Positions 19,129-27,711 of a stretch of 60,268 nt of DNA are shown here, one piece after another. Under the pieces are notes generated by a model. It saw only the letters and a program-made list of their open reading frames with translations. It was not told where the DNA came from and did no database searches. Every line of letters starts with the position of its first letter. Position 1 is the first letter of the stretch. Source of the DNA: Pseudomonadota bacterium (GTDB lineage: Bacteria > Pseudomonadota > Alphaproteobacteria > GCA-2731375); assembly GCA_027623205.1 (NCBI GenBank), contig JAQBYC010000009.1, positions 1-60,268 of the forward strand, in the 5' to 3' direction. Position numbers and translations under genes: made by a program.

Positions 19129-22100
19129 CTAGCCTGTTTGCGCCACGCCGTCGTCGCGCAATAGTATGTAGATCGCCGGGATCACCAGGACCGTCAGCAG
19201 GGTCGAGGACAGCAGACCGAAGAGCAAGGAAATGGCGAGGCCCTGGAAAATCGGGTCGGTGAGGATGAAGGCGGCGCCGATCATGGCGGTGACGGCGGTC
19301 AGGAAGATCGGCTTGAAGCGGATGGCGCCCGCGGCCAGCAAGGCTTGCCGCAGGGGCGCGCCCTGCCGTTGGCGGTGGCGAATAAAGTCAATCAGCAGGA
19401 TCGAATTGCGCACGATGATCCCGGCCAGGGCAATGAAACCGATCATCGAGGTGGCGGTAAAGGGCGCCGAGAGAAGCCAATGGCCGCCGACAATACCGAT
19501 CAGGGTCAGGGGTATGGGCACCAGCACAAGCAACGGCACCTTGAAGCCGCCGAATTGGATGACCACCAATAGATAAATGCCGACAATGGCGGCCATGAAT
19601 GCGGCGCCCATGTCGCGGAAGGTGACATAGGTAATCTCCCATTCTCCATCCCATAGCAGCACGGGGGCCGCGTCATCGGCAGGTTGTCCGTGCAGGGCGA
19701 CCGTGGGTTTTGGAAGATCGCCCCAGTCGTGGCGGTCAATGGCCTCCTGCACCGCCAGCATGCCATAGATCGGCGCTTCGAAACGCCCGGCCAATTCGGC
19801 GGTGATCATCTCGGCGTAGTTGCCGTCGCGGCGGAAAACAGGGAAGGATGCGGTATCCCAACTGACTTTCACCAGTTCGCCCAGTTCCACCAGCTCGCCG
19901 GTCCGGGCCGGCACCGGCGTGGTCAGCAACCGTTCGCTCAGATAGCGGGCCGATTTCGGCAGTCCTATGGCGATTTCCATCGGCTCCACCCCGGCGCCGC
20001 GATGGGAATAGCCAAGGCTGCGGCCACGCAGCAGGGTGGCTATGGTGTCGTAAAGCTCGACTTCCTCGACCTGGTGGTATTCCAGATTTTCCCGGTCCAC
20101 CGCCAGGCGCAGGCGCTGCCCAGGCACGCCAAAGCTGTCGTCCACATCGACGATGAAATCGATCGCCTCGAACAGACCGCGCAATTCGGTGGCGACGGCC
20201 CGCCGGGTCTTGGCGTCGGGGCCGTAAATCTCGGCCAGCAGGGTCGCCAGCACAGGCGGCCCCGGCGGCACCTCGATCACCTTGATATTCGTTCCCTTCG
20301 GCGTATCCAGCCCGTGCAGGCGCCCGCGGATGTCCAAGGCGATGGCATGACTGGTCCGGTTGCGATCCGCCCTGGCCCGCAGATTGATCTGCAGTTCACC
20401 CAGATTGGGGGCGCTGCGCATATAGCTATGGCGGACCAGGCCGTTGAAATTAAACGGTGCGGCAGTGCCGGCATAGACCTGCATATGCCGCAGTTCGGGC
20501 AGGCTGGCGATGGCGTCCGCGGCGGCGCGCAACACCCGTTCGCTGTCTTCGAGGCTGGCCCCTTCCGGCAGATCCACAACCACCTGCAGTTCACTCTTAT
20601 CATCAAAGGGCAGCAGTTTGACCACCACATCCTGCGAATAGAACAGCGTCAGGGAAGCAAGTGTCGCCAGCCCCACGGCTGCCAAAAACAGACCGGAACG
20701 CCGTCGCCCCGTGAGCAGCGGACGGCCAATCATCAGGAACAACCGGCCCAGCAGCCCGCCGTTTTCCGCCGCGGCCCGCGCCGCCTGGCCCCCAGAATCC
20801 CCGGACGGGTCCCCGGACGATTTCCCGGACAAGCCCTGACGAAACTTCATCATCAGCCACGGTGTCACGGTCAGCGCCATCAGCAAGCTGAGAAACATGG
20901 CGGCGGAGGCGATGGCGGGAATGGGGCTCATATAAGGTCCCATCAGGCCGGAAACGAACATCATCGGCAGCAACGCGGTGATAATGGTAAAAGTGGCGAT
21001 AATCGTCGGATTGCCAACCTCCGCCACGGCCTCGATGGCCACGGTGACGGCGTTACCTTTGTTCGTGCCGCCGGCGCGCCAATGGCGGACGATATTCTCG
21101 ACAATAACAATGGCGTCATCGACCAGGATTCCGATGGCGAAAATCAGGGCGAACATGCTGACCCGATTGATGGTGTAGCCCAGAAACCAGGCGGCCAGAA
21201 ATGTCAGCAAAATGGTGGTCGGCACCACGAACATGACCACCATGCCTTCACGCCAACCCAGGAACAGGGCCAGCAGGACGACGATGGAAACGGTCGCCGA
21301 AAGCAGATGGAGCAATAATTCGTCGGCTTTCCGTTTCGCAGTGTCGCCGTAGTTTCTGGTGATGATCAACTCAACGCCCGCCGGCAGCTTGTTTTCGGCA
21401 ATGCGGGCCAGGCGCGCGATGCTGCCATCGGTTATTTCAACGGCGTTGGCGCCCCGGCGTTTGCCGATCGCGAGACTTACCGCCAGTTCCCCCCGCAAAG
21501 CGCCCTTTGCATCGGTTGCCAGATGCCATACCCGTTGTTCGTCCTGGCGGCCGCCGGTCACCACCCGCGCCACGTCCTTCAGATAAACCGGCCGGCCATC
21601 AACGCTGGTCAACAGCAACAATTCCACATCGGTACTGCCGCGCAGGGTTTCGCCGGCGATCACCGGCAGGGTTTGGCCCGCATGGCGTACGCTGCCGCTC
21701 AGAAAGGCGCGATTGGCATTCTCCAGCTTTTCCACCAACTGGTTCAGAGTAATGCCTTCGAGCGCCAGGCGCTCCGGGTCCGGCTCGATGCGGACCTGCG
21801 CCGGGCGCCCGCCGACGATGTAGGTCAGGCCGACATCGGTCTGCCGGCTCAACTCGTGCTGCAATTCTTCCGCCAGACTATACAGCGCGACGTCGTTCAC
21901 GCGGCCCGGGTTTCCAGGTTTGGCCGCGACGGTCACCACCAGAACGGCGACGTCTTCGATGCCCCGCCCAACGATCAGCGGTTCGGGAATGCCCAACGGG
22001 ATGCGGTTCATATTGCCGCGAATTTCGCTATGCACCCGGACAATCGCGTCGTCGGCGTCGTGGCCCACCTTGAACCGTACCGCCAGGTTGACCTGATCGT

Positions 22101-22371
22101 CGAAAGACTGCGAATAGACATGCTCAACGCCGTCAATGCCCTTGACAATATCCTCCAGCGGTTCGGTCACCAGTTCAACCACATCATCCGCTTTCAGGCC
22201 ATCGGCGCGGACCAGAATATCGACGATGGGCACGCTGATCTGCGGCTCTTCCTCCCGCGGCAGAACGTACAATGCAAGCGCCCCCAGCACGATCGAGGCG
22301 ATCAGCAGCAAAGGGGTCAATGGCGAGGCAATGAAGGCCCGCGTAATATGGCCTGATATTCCCAGTTTCAT
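19129..22371 (-). CDS. RND efflux permease (AcrB/HAE1 family)
   Basis: 1080 aa inner-membrane proton-driven efflux pump. The N-terminus has one transmembrane helix followed by the PREEEPQI motif typical of this RND branch. Helix 4 carries the proton-relay pair in FAIGILVDDAIVIVENI, and the C-terminal half repeats the fold (FIALAGIIVRNSILLIDFI, then LFGLLSSTLLTVLVIPAIY). A hydrophilic insert around residues 520-545 (GKSSGDPSGDSGGQAARAAA) is unusual and looks like a low-complexity linker. The ATG at 22371 overlaps the adaptor stop by four bases (ATGA), so the two are translationally coupled. The divergent ArsR-type regulator suggests response to a thiol-reactive or sulfur stress; the exported substrate is unknown. 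Confidence 0.9.
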   Translation of the reverse strand: MKLGISGHITRAFIASPLTPLLLIASIVLGALALYVLPREEEPQISVPIVDILVRADGLKADDVVELVTEPLEDIVKGIDGVEHVYSQSFDDQVNLAVRFKVGHDADDAIVRVHSEIRGNMNRIPLGIPEPLIVGRGIEDVAVLVVTVAAKPGNPGRVNDVALYSLAEELQHELSRQTDVGLTYIVGGRPAQVRIEPDPERLALEGITLNQLVEKLENANRAFLSGSVRHAGQTLPVIAGETLRGSTDVELLLLTSVDGRPVYLKDVARVVTGGRQDEQRVWHLATDAKGALRGELAVSLAIGKRRGANAVEITDGSIARLARIAENKLPAGVELIITRNYGDTAKRKADELLLHLLSATVSIVVLLALFLGWREGMVVMFVVPTTILLTFLAAWFLGYTINRVSMFALIFAIGILVDDAIVIVENIVRHWRAGGTNKGNAVTVAIEAVAEVGNPTIIATFTIITALLPMMFVSGLMGPYMSPIPAIASAAMFLSLLMALTVTPWLMMKFRQGLSGKSSGDPSGDSGGQAARAAAENGGLLGRLFLMIGRPLLTGRRRSGLFLAAVGLATLASLTLFYSQDVVVKLLPFDDKSELQVVVDLPEGASLEDSERVLRAAADAIASLPELRHMQVYAGTAAPFNFNGLVRHSYMRSAPNLGELQINLRARADRNRTSHAIALDIRGRLHGLDTPKGTNIKVIEVPPGPPVLATLLAEIYGPDAKTRRAVATELRGLFEAIDFIVDVDDSFGVPGQRLRLAVDRENLEYHQVEEVELYDTIATLLRGRSLGYSHRGAGVEPMEIAIGLPKSARYLSERLLTTPVPARTGELVELGELVKVSWDTASFPVFRRDGNYAEMITAELAGRFEAPIYGMLAVQEAIDRHDWGDLPKPTVALHGQPADDAAPVLLWDGEWEITYVTFRDMGAAFMAAIVGIYLLVVIQFGGFKVPLLVLVPIPLTLIGIVGGHWLLSAPFTATSMIGFIALAGIIVRNSILLIDFIRHRQRQGAPLRQALLAAGAIRFKPIFLTAVTAMIGAAFILTDPIFQGLAISLLFGLLSSTLLTVLVIPAIYILLRDDGVAQTG

Positions 22372-23339
22372 GGCAGCGCCAGCCGATCGCCGTTGCGCAG
22401 GCCGGAGAGGATTTCCACCATGCCATCGCGGGCCGCCCCCGTCTGCACCACCACCTCTCCACCGTTTTCCAGGCGGATGAAGGACACGCCCAGCCGGGTG
22501 CCGATATAACCCCGTGGCACCAGGTAGGTCCATCGCTTGCCGCTGGATATCCAGACCCGTACCCGCTCGCCCACGAAGAAGTCGCCCAGGCCCGGCACAT
22601 CGACGTCCGCTATCACGCGGCCGTCCTGGATTTCCGGATAGATCTGCCGGATGCGGCCGTCGCGAATGCCAACCGGCGTGGCGGTCAGTCCCCGCGCGCC
22701 AACCTTTACCGGATCATTCACATGAATATATTTGGCATGCCGTTCCGGCAGACGCAGACGCAGGACAAAGCGGTTGGCGGCGATCAGGGCAACGTCCTCA
22801 CCCGACACCACGACACTCCCCGCAATTTTGCCGACCCGCAGGATTCGGCCGCTGGTCGGCGCCAGCACGGCACCCTCCCTGCCGCGCTGGGTAATCAGGT
22901 TCTGTTCCGCCGTCAGCGCCGCCATTTCCTGCCGCAACACATCCAGCTCGGTCTGCGATTCATCGAGCCGGGTCTGCGAAACCGCGCCCTTTTTATGTAA
23001 TTCGCCGGTTCGCACCAGATTTGTCTGTGCCAGGGTCTTGCGGGCTTTGAGGGATTCGAGCCTTGCCGCCAGGGCCACCGACTGTAGGTGCAATTTTTCG
23101 TCAACCACGACAGCCAACACCTGCCCCTTGGTGACCAGATCGCCTTCATCGATCGACAAATTGCGCAATGTGCCGGCAATGCGGGTGCGGGCGTGGGTTT
23201 GATCCACGGAAGCGACTTGCCCAAAGACCGCTTTTAAATCGTCCACCTGGACCGATTGGACGACCAGATCGGCCCATGCGGGAGCCGCACCGAAGGCAAC
23301 CGCCAGCGAAAGAAGATAGGGCGCGGTCACTTTCAGCAT
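22368..23339 (-). CDS. RND efflux periplasmic adaptor (HlyD/MFP family)
   Basis: 323 aa. A signal peptide (LLSLAVAFGAAPAWA) is followed by a lipoyl half (RNLSIDEGDLVTKGQVLAVV), a helical hairpin of ~70 residues (LKARKTLAQTNLVRTGELHK to ALTAEQNLITQRG), the second lipoyl half (VLAPTSGRILRVGKIAGSVV) and beta-barrel and membrane-proximal domains. It links the RND permease to an outer-membrane channel, which is not encoded here. It sits 52 bases behind the DUF2892 gene and overlaps the permease gene by four bases, forming a three-gene operon. Confidence 0.88.
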   Translation of the reverse strand: MLKVTAPYLLSLAVAFGAAPAWADLVVQSVQVDDLKAVFGQVASVDQTHARTRIAGTLRNLSIDEGDLVTKGQVLAVVVDEKLHLQSVALAARLESLKARKTLAQTNLVRTGELHKKGAVSQTRLDESQTELDVLRQEMAALTAEQNLITQRGREGAVLAPTSGRILRVGKIAGSVVVSGEDVALIAANRFVLRLRLPERHAKYIHVNDPVKVGARGLTATPVGIRDGRIRQIYPEIQDGRVIADVDVPGLGDFFVGERVRVWISSGKRWTYLVPRGYIGTRLGVSFIRLENGGEVVVQTGAARDGMVEILSGLRNGDRLALP

Positions 23340-23391
23340 AACGGGCTCCCGACATGGTGGCGGCTGGGGATGACGAACCGGGCGTTTGCCG

Positions 23392-23595
23392 TCAGTTGAA
23401 GGCGGAGCCCGGGGCCTGGCCGAAGCGGTGCAAGATCTTTGCTAGCGGACAAAAGCCGGTAAAACCAGCTTGCAACAGGTTAAGGCCGACAAACAGCGTG
23501 AACAACAGGAAAGCCGGGTGCACGAAGTAACCCAGGGCCAGGCTGACGACGATAAAGCTGCCGGCGATGGTGATGACAAGACGGTCGATATTCAT
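23392..23595 (-). CDS. DUF2892 (YgaP transmembrane-like) small membrane protein
   Basis: 67 aa with two hydrophobic helices ([38 protein letters not shown]) and the family's terminal [12 protein letters not shown] segment with a conserved Cys-Pro. In YgaP this region is the membrane anchor of a rhodanese; here no rhodanese domain is attached. The ATG at 23595 has AGGAGCAAACC upstream. It is the first gene of the operon with the RND adaptor and permease. DUF2892 proteins often occur beside sulfur-handling genes and ArsR/BigR-type regulators, which fits the divergent regulator here. Confidence 0.85.
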   Translation of the reverse strand: MNIDRLVITIAGSFIVVSLALGYFVHPAFLLFTLFVGLNLLQAGFTGFCPLAKILHRFGQAPGSAFN

Positions 23596-23683
23596 GGTTT
23601 GCTCCTTCAGGTGATGGGACCGGTATCGTCCGGCCCCGATTGGCGTAACCGTGGCTTTAGTAAATGCCATCCTAAATAATACT

Positions 23684-23716
23684 AACATTTGTATGTTCGT
23701 ATATATATATTATATA
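23684..23716. promoter_or_regulatory. Candidate operator/promoter between ArsR gene and efflux operon
   Basis: The divergent gap contains a perfect inverted repeat AACAT-TTGT-ATGTT (23684-23697) followed by an unusually AT-rich run. Within that run, TATAAT can be read on the minus strand at 23714-23709, as a possible -10 for the efflux operon. ArsR-family proteins bind such AT-rich palindromes overlapping promoters. This is a sequence-based guess. Confidence 0.45.
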
Positions 23717-23826
23717 GTTGTCTTACAAGGCCATTTGGGCGAAATTGTCGATCGGCTTGGATTTGCCGTATCCGGGCGGGCCAAGCCGCAAATCTGGCCG
23801 GGACGGCCCGTATCAAAGGAGTGGGA

Positions 23827-24135
23827 ATGGATATTGATCCGGTCGAAATGCATGGCGCCGCCGGCGATGCAACGCAATTGATGAAAGCACTATCGAACGA
23901 AACCCGTCTGCTGATCCTCTGTCAGTTGATTGACGGGGAGCTTTCGGTTGGCCGATTGTCGCAGCTGCTGGCCCTGCGGCAAACCACGGTTTCACAGCAG
24001 TTGAGCCTGTTGCGGAAGGACGGTCTGGTCAACGGCCGCCGCGATGGCCACTCGGTATTCTACTCAATCGCAAACCCGGGCGTCGGCCGGATCATCAGGA
24101 TTCTTTACGATATGTACTGTCCAAAACCGAACTGA
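23827..24135 (+). CDS. ArsR-family repressor of the SqrR/BigR type
   Basis: 102 aa winged-helix dimeric repressor. It reads LMKALSNETRLLILCQLIDG, then the recognition helix QTTVSQQLSLLRKDGLV and the wing GRRDGHSVFYSI. Two cysteines stand at 32 (LILCQL) and 98 (MYCPKPN). Their 66-residue spacing equals that of the persulfide-sensing pair Cys41/Cys107 in SqrR, and the metal ligands of ArsR/SmtB are absent. This points to sensing of reactive sulfur species or oxidants by a disulfide or polysulfide bridge. The ATG at 23827 has AAGGAG upstream. It is divergent from the DUF2892-adaptor-RND operon, its probable target. Confidence 0.85.
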   Translation: MDIDPVEMHGAAGDATQLMKALSNETRLLILCQLIDGELSVGRLSQLLALRQTTVSQQLSLLRKDGLVNGRRDGHSVFYSIANPGVGRIIRILYDMYCPKPN

Positions 24136-24259
24136 CCCAATTTGTTCCCAAAAGCCTTCATGATCGGAAAATCATCAAACGAAAGATACTTGGCCGCATG
24201 GCCGCAAAAGCCGCGCGGCGACGGACTGAAGAAACAGGCCGAAGGTAGCCAGCATCTCT

Positions 24260-24598
24260 TCACAGAGGCTTTAACCTGTCTAAATGATCATTTTTAAGGA
24301 CGGGCAGGTTTCCAGGATCGACCTGCAACATTATGCTCCTGGCTACCCCCGGCTGTCTTTGTATGAGCCCTGCGCGCTCCAGGTTCAGCACCATTTGATG
24401 GACGGACGGCGGTGTGACTTGGAAATACCGCCGCATGTCGGCTTCGGCGGGGGGCCGGCGGTTAATTTGCGTATAGGCGTGGATGAAAGCGAGGTACTGA
24501 CCTTGCTTAGGCGTGAATTTATTTTCGCGGCGGGAGTGACAAGGGGCGTTTGTTTGCTGCATCAGGCTAGCCAGCTGTATGGAGGTCCCGATGAACAT
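24260..24598 (-). CDS. LexA-like winged-helix DNA-binding protein
   Basis: 112 aa. The segment FTPKQGQYLAFIHAYTQINR followed by PPAEADMRRYFQVTPPSVHQ is a helix-turn-helix related to the N-terminal domain of LexA, followed by the wing (LIQRQPGVARSIML). There is no C-terminal peptidase domain, so it is not a self-cleaving LexA. Small proteins of this kind are frequent in proteobacteria and have no defined regulon. The start is uncertain: 24598 gives a long leader without a good ribosome site, and the ATG beginning MQQTNAPC (internal) is an alternative. Repeat R2 lies just upstream. Confidence 0.7.
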   Translation of the reverse strand: MFIGTSIQLASLMQQTNAPCHSRRENKFTPKQGQYLAFIHAYTQINRRPPAEADMRRYFQVTPPSVHQMVLNLERAGLIQRQPGVARSIMLQVDPGNLPVLKNDHLDRLKPL

Positions 24599-24638
24599 AC
24601 GATACCGCGTTGAATTGAGGCAATCGGAGCGTTGCGAA

Positions 24639-24743
24639 CGAGAGCATGTTTCTTCGAAACATGCCCGGACTCCTAAGAATAGATAAATTGAATCAATTAC
24701 TTAAATCGCGATAGCGACTCCGATTAATTGAAAGCTGCTCTGG
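24639..24743. repeat. Dispersed two-hairpin repeat, copy R2 (complete)
   Basis: Ends are CGAGAGCATGTTTC and, reversed, CCAGAGCAGCTTTC, a 14-base imperfect terminal inverted repeat. The first hairpin GCATGTTTC-TTC-GAAACATGC (24644-24664) has a perfect 9-bp stem. The second spans from AGATAAATTG to GCTGCTCT with the inner stem TCGC-GATA-GCGA. It lies between the LexA-like gene and the enoyl-CoA hydratase gene. Confidence 0.8.
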
Positions 24744-24763
24744 TACCAATGGTTCTTGATATT
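24744..24763. repeat. 20-base repeat shared with 31642-31661
   Basis: TACCAATGGTTCTTGATATT here and TACCAATGGTCCTTGATATT at 31642 differ by one base. Both copies lie next to other dispersed repeats (R2 here, a MITE vestige there). Confidence 0.55.
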
Positions 24764-24930
24764 GATCTGTTTCGTGGATCGGTCTGGCCCGCGGGTTGAA
24801 ACGGGCGCAAATCCTTTTGGTCGCCGACGCGGGCGCAGCAGCAAGGTTGCCATCCCGGCGCCAGCCGCTATCCTTTAGGCAACGACGGAAAATTCACCCC
24901 GAATTGCCGAAGTCAAATGGAGACGAGAGA

Positions 24931-25734
24931 ATGGCTGTCGTAGAAACCGAACGTCACGGACAAATCTTCGTGGTCAGAATGAACCGGCCGGAGCGCCTGA
25001 ACGCCTTGAACCACGAACTGCGCACGGAGCTTGCGGAAACCTGGACGGCGTTCCGGGAAAGCACCGATCTGGAGGTCGCCATATTCACCGGCGCCGGCCG
25101 GGCCTTCTGTGCCGGCGAGGATATGAAGGAATCCCTTCAGGACGGCGCCCCGGGTGGCCGGCGCCCGGCCACGGAAGATCCGTTCATGTCGGGCGCGCTG
25201 GAAAAACCGGTCATCGCGGCGATCAACGGCTATGCCATGGGCGGCGGCTTTATGCTGGTCGAACGCACCGACCTGCGCGTTGCGGTGCGGGAAGCGGTCT
25301 TCGAGGTATCGGAGGCAAAACGCTGGCTGCTGGGCGGCTACAACCATGGCCATATTGCCAACCTGCCCTATTCAGTGGCGATGGAGATGGCACTGGGTTT
25401 TCGCTTCACTGCACAACGGTTCCACGAAATCGGCTTCCTCAACCGGGTGGTCGAAGCCGACGCGTTGCTGCCGACCGCCCTGGAAATGGCCGCCCATCTG
25501 CTGACCCTGCCCCCCGCTTCACGGGTCAACACCGTGCATATGATGCGCCAGATGCGCCCTGGCGTGGGACCCGAGTTGCAGCGCCTCGCCGGTGCCCTGC
25601 ACGACCATGGCGCGAAAAGCGACCTTATGGAATCCCGTGCGGCTTTCTCGGAAAAGCGTGCGCCGAACTTCAAGGGTTGGGACGACCCGGCGGACCGCTT
25701 TCGTCTGCCGACCCTGGAAACGCCGGAGACCTAG
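24931..25734 (+). CDS. Enoyl-CoA hydratase/isomerase family protein
   Basis: 267 aa crotonase-fold protein. The CoA-binding and oxyanion-hole segments are clear: NRPERLNALNHELRTEL, then FTGAGRAFCAGEDMKE and the second glycine-rich turn NGYAMGGGFMLVERTDLRVA. The usual catalytic Glu pair of mitochondrial crotonase is not both in place: the first position reads Met in GGGFMLVE, so another crotonase reaction (isomerase, hydrolase or acid ligase product processing) is possible. The ATG at 24931 follows GGAGACGAGAG. The gene stands alone between repeat R2 and the ABC importer, probably in fatty-acid-like or aromatic acyl-CoA catabolism. Confidence 0.85.
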   Translation: MAVVETERHGQIFVVRMNRPERLNALNHELRTELAETWTAFRESTDLEVAIFTGAGRAFCAGEDMKESLQDGAPGGRRPATEDPFMSGALEKPVIAAINGYAMGGGFMLVERTDLRVAVREAVFEVSEAKRWLLGGYNHGHIANLPYSVAMEMALGFRFTAQRFHEIGFLNRVVEADALLPTALEMAAHLLTLPPASRVNTVHMMRQMRPGVGPELQRLAGALHDHGAKSDLMESRAAFSEKRAPNFKGWDDPADRFRLPTLETPET

Positions 25735-25990
25735 GCGCGGACCGCCGACCCTATGGTGGTTCCAAATATAGGGGCCGACGAAATGCCAGGTTGACCGGCA
25801 GCGGTTAATAATTCACGCTTCATCAGTGGATTTTGACTCAAGCCAGTGAAATGCCGTCGCGGTGTGTGACTGTCGGCCGCTGGGAACGGTAGTAGACGGC
25901 ATGTCCATGGCGGCATCTGAATAAGAACGCGTGATCCGTTTCACATCACGTTACGGCACGCAGAAATTATTGACGCGGAGGAGGCACGAA

Positions 25991-27631
25991 ATGAAAAATC
26001 ACCGATCGAAAATTGTTTATCTGCTTTCACTATTAGTCACGGTGTTCGTCTGGACCCCCCTAACGGCGGCGGATCAGAAAGGCACGCTTATCGTCGCCCT
26101 CGAGTCCCTGGGCGGTCAAAGCATGGACCCGATCCAGGAAGGCCGGCCGACGAATGCCCACATTCAGGCGCCGGTGTTTGATTCCCTGCTCGGCTACAAT
26201 TATGAAAAGGGCGGCGTCGGACCCGGTGTGGCGGAACGCTGGGTGCTCTCCGATGATGGTTTGAGCTGGACATTTTACCTGCGCAAGGACGTTAGGTGGC
26301 ACAACGGCGACCCGCTCACCGCGCATGATGTGAAGTTCAGCCTGGAACGCACCATGTCAAAGGATTCGCTGTCATCGCGGCGGGCGCAGCTAAGCCGGAA
26401 CGTCACGAAAATTGAGGTGGTCGATGACTATACCGTCCGCGTCTTTACCAAGGGGGTGCAGGTGCATTTTCCCTCCGGGCTCAGCCGTTCTGTGTTCCAG
26501 GAAGGGCAGCTTATGCCCAAGAAGTACATCGAGACGGTTGGCGAGGAAGAGTTCCGCAAGAAACCCATCGGCAGCGGGCCGTGGAAGTTCGTGCGCAGTG
26601 TGCCCGGCGATCTGATTGAATACGAGGCGGTCGACTACCCCCATTGGCGCGGCACGCCAAAGTACAAGAAACTGCTGATCCTGCTGGTGCCCGAGGAAAG
26701 CACCCGGGTGTCCATGGTCCGTACCGGCGAGGCGTCGATCGCGTCGATCAGCCCGGAGGCGATCCAGGAGGCCAAGGCGGGCGATTTGAAAGTGATCTCG
26801 GTGCCGGCGACCATGCAGGCGATCTATCAGTTCTGGGGCCTCTACCAACCGCAGTTCAAGAACTCGCCATTGGCCGATGTCCGGGTTCGGGAAGCGTTAT
26901 CCCTGGCCATCAATCGCCAGGAAATCATCGATCATGTGATGTACGGGCAGGCCAGTTGGCCCATGCCCTTCGCTTCCTTCGGCTACAGCGTGGATATGGA
27001 TACAAAGCGTTGGGCCGAATGGAGCCGGCACGCCCTGCGCTATGACCCGGCCCGGGCCAAGGAACTGCTGGCGGAAGCCGGCTATGCCGATGGCTTCGAG
27101 TTGGCTTTCGCCAATACCGCCCTGCCCGGGACGCCCTATATGACGCAGATCGGTATTGCGGTCGCTGATTTCTGGACCAAGATCGGGGTCAAGGTCAAAC
27201 TCACGAACTATGAATGGGGCGCATTCCGAACCTTGAACGAAGGCGATCAAAAGAAGTTGGCGGGCGGCGCCTCGATGTTCCGCACCGCCGGACGGCCGGT
27301 CGCCATGACCCGCTACAACGTGGCGTTCGGGACCAAAAGCCCGCACCGCCTGTTTGGCAATGCTGAAATCTGCACCGGAATCTGCGAGACGTACACGAAT
27401 ATGTACGCCAAGCAGGTGACCCAACAGGACCCTGTCAAACGGGCCGCGATGACCGACGCCATAATGGGCGTGGTGGCTGATACCTGGATGGCGGTGCCGA
27501 TCCTGGAAGGCATGGGCTATTGGGCCGTCAATCCCAAGAAGGTCGGCGCCTTCAAGCCGATCCCCGGGCGGCACGAGTTTGGCGACGTGTTCGAACGCAT
27601 TCCAAGACCCGATCAAATGGCCTGGCAGTAG
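25991..27631 (+). CDS. Peptide/nickel-type ABC transporter substrate-binding protein
   Basis: 546 aa family 5 extracellular solute-binding protein. A signal peptide (YLLSLLVTVFVWTPLTAA) ends near residue 27. The family signature appears as LSWTFYLRKDVRWHNGDPLT and AHDVKFSLERTMS. The long two-lobed body suits oligopeptides or other bulky ligands. GGAGG lies eight bases before the ATG at 25991. It heads an operon with two permeases and two ATPases and is separated from them by a strong GC hairpin. The ligand is unknown; flanking acyl-CoA genes suggest an organic acid or peptide-like carbon source. Confidence 0.9.
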   Translation: MKNHRSKIVYLLSLLVTVFVWTPLTAADQKGTLIVALESLGGQSMDPIQEGRPTNAHIQAPVFDSLLGYNYEKGGVGPGVAERWVLSDDGLSWTFYLRKDVRWHNGDPLTAHDVKFSLERTMSKDSLSSRRAQLSRNVTKIEVVDDYTVRVFTKGVQVHFPSGLSRSVFQEGQLMPKKYIETVGEEEFRKKPIGSGPWKFVRSVPGDLIEYEAVDYPHWRGTPKYKKLLILLVPEESTRVSMVRTGEASIASISPEAIQEAKAGDLKVISVPATMQAIYQFWGLYQPQFKNSPLADVRVREALSLAINRQEIIDHVMYGQASWPMPFASFGYSVDMDTKRWAEWSRHALRYDPARAKELLAEAGYADGFELAFANTALPGTPYMTQIGIAVADFWTKIGVKVKLTNYEWGAFRTLNEGDQKKLAGGASMFRTAGRPVAMTRYNVAFGTKSPHRLFGNAEICTGICETYTNMYAKQVTQQDPVKRAAMTDAIMGVVADTWMAVPILEGMGYWAVNPKKVGAFKPIPGRHEFGDVFERIPRPDQMAWQ

Positions 27632-27641
27632 GTCTGCCACT

Positions 27642-27666
27642 CCGCGGCCGCGTCCTGCGGCCGCGG
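27642..27666 (+). terminator. Strong GC hairpin between binding-protein and permease genes
   Basis: CCGCGGCCGC and GCGGCCGCGG form a perfect 10-bp stem with a 5-base loop, just after the binding-protein stop codon. No T-run follows. Such intercistronic hairpins commonly cause partial termination or protect the upstream mRNA end, giving more binding protein than permease. Confidence 0.65.
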
Positions 27667-27711
27667 TGAGCCGCGGTTTCTGAGGTTATCGTTTCCGAAA
27701 GATCGGGTTGA

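Noticed and set aside
19684-21318. A 544-codon open frame on the plus strand inside the RND permease gene
   Set aside because: It is antisense to a clearly conserved RND protein, has an odd His/Gln/Gly-rich composition, and no family character. High GC makes such antisense frames common.
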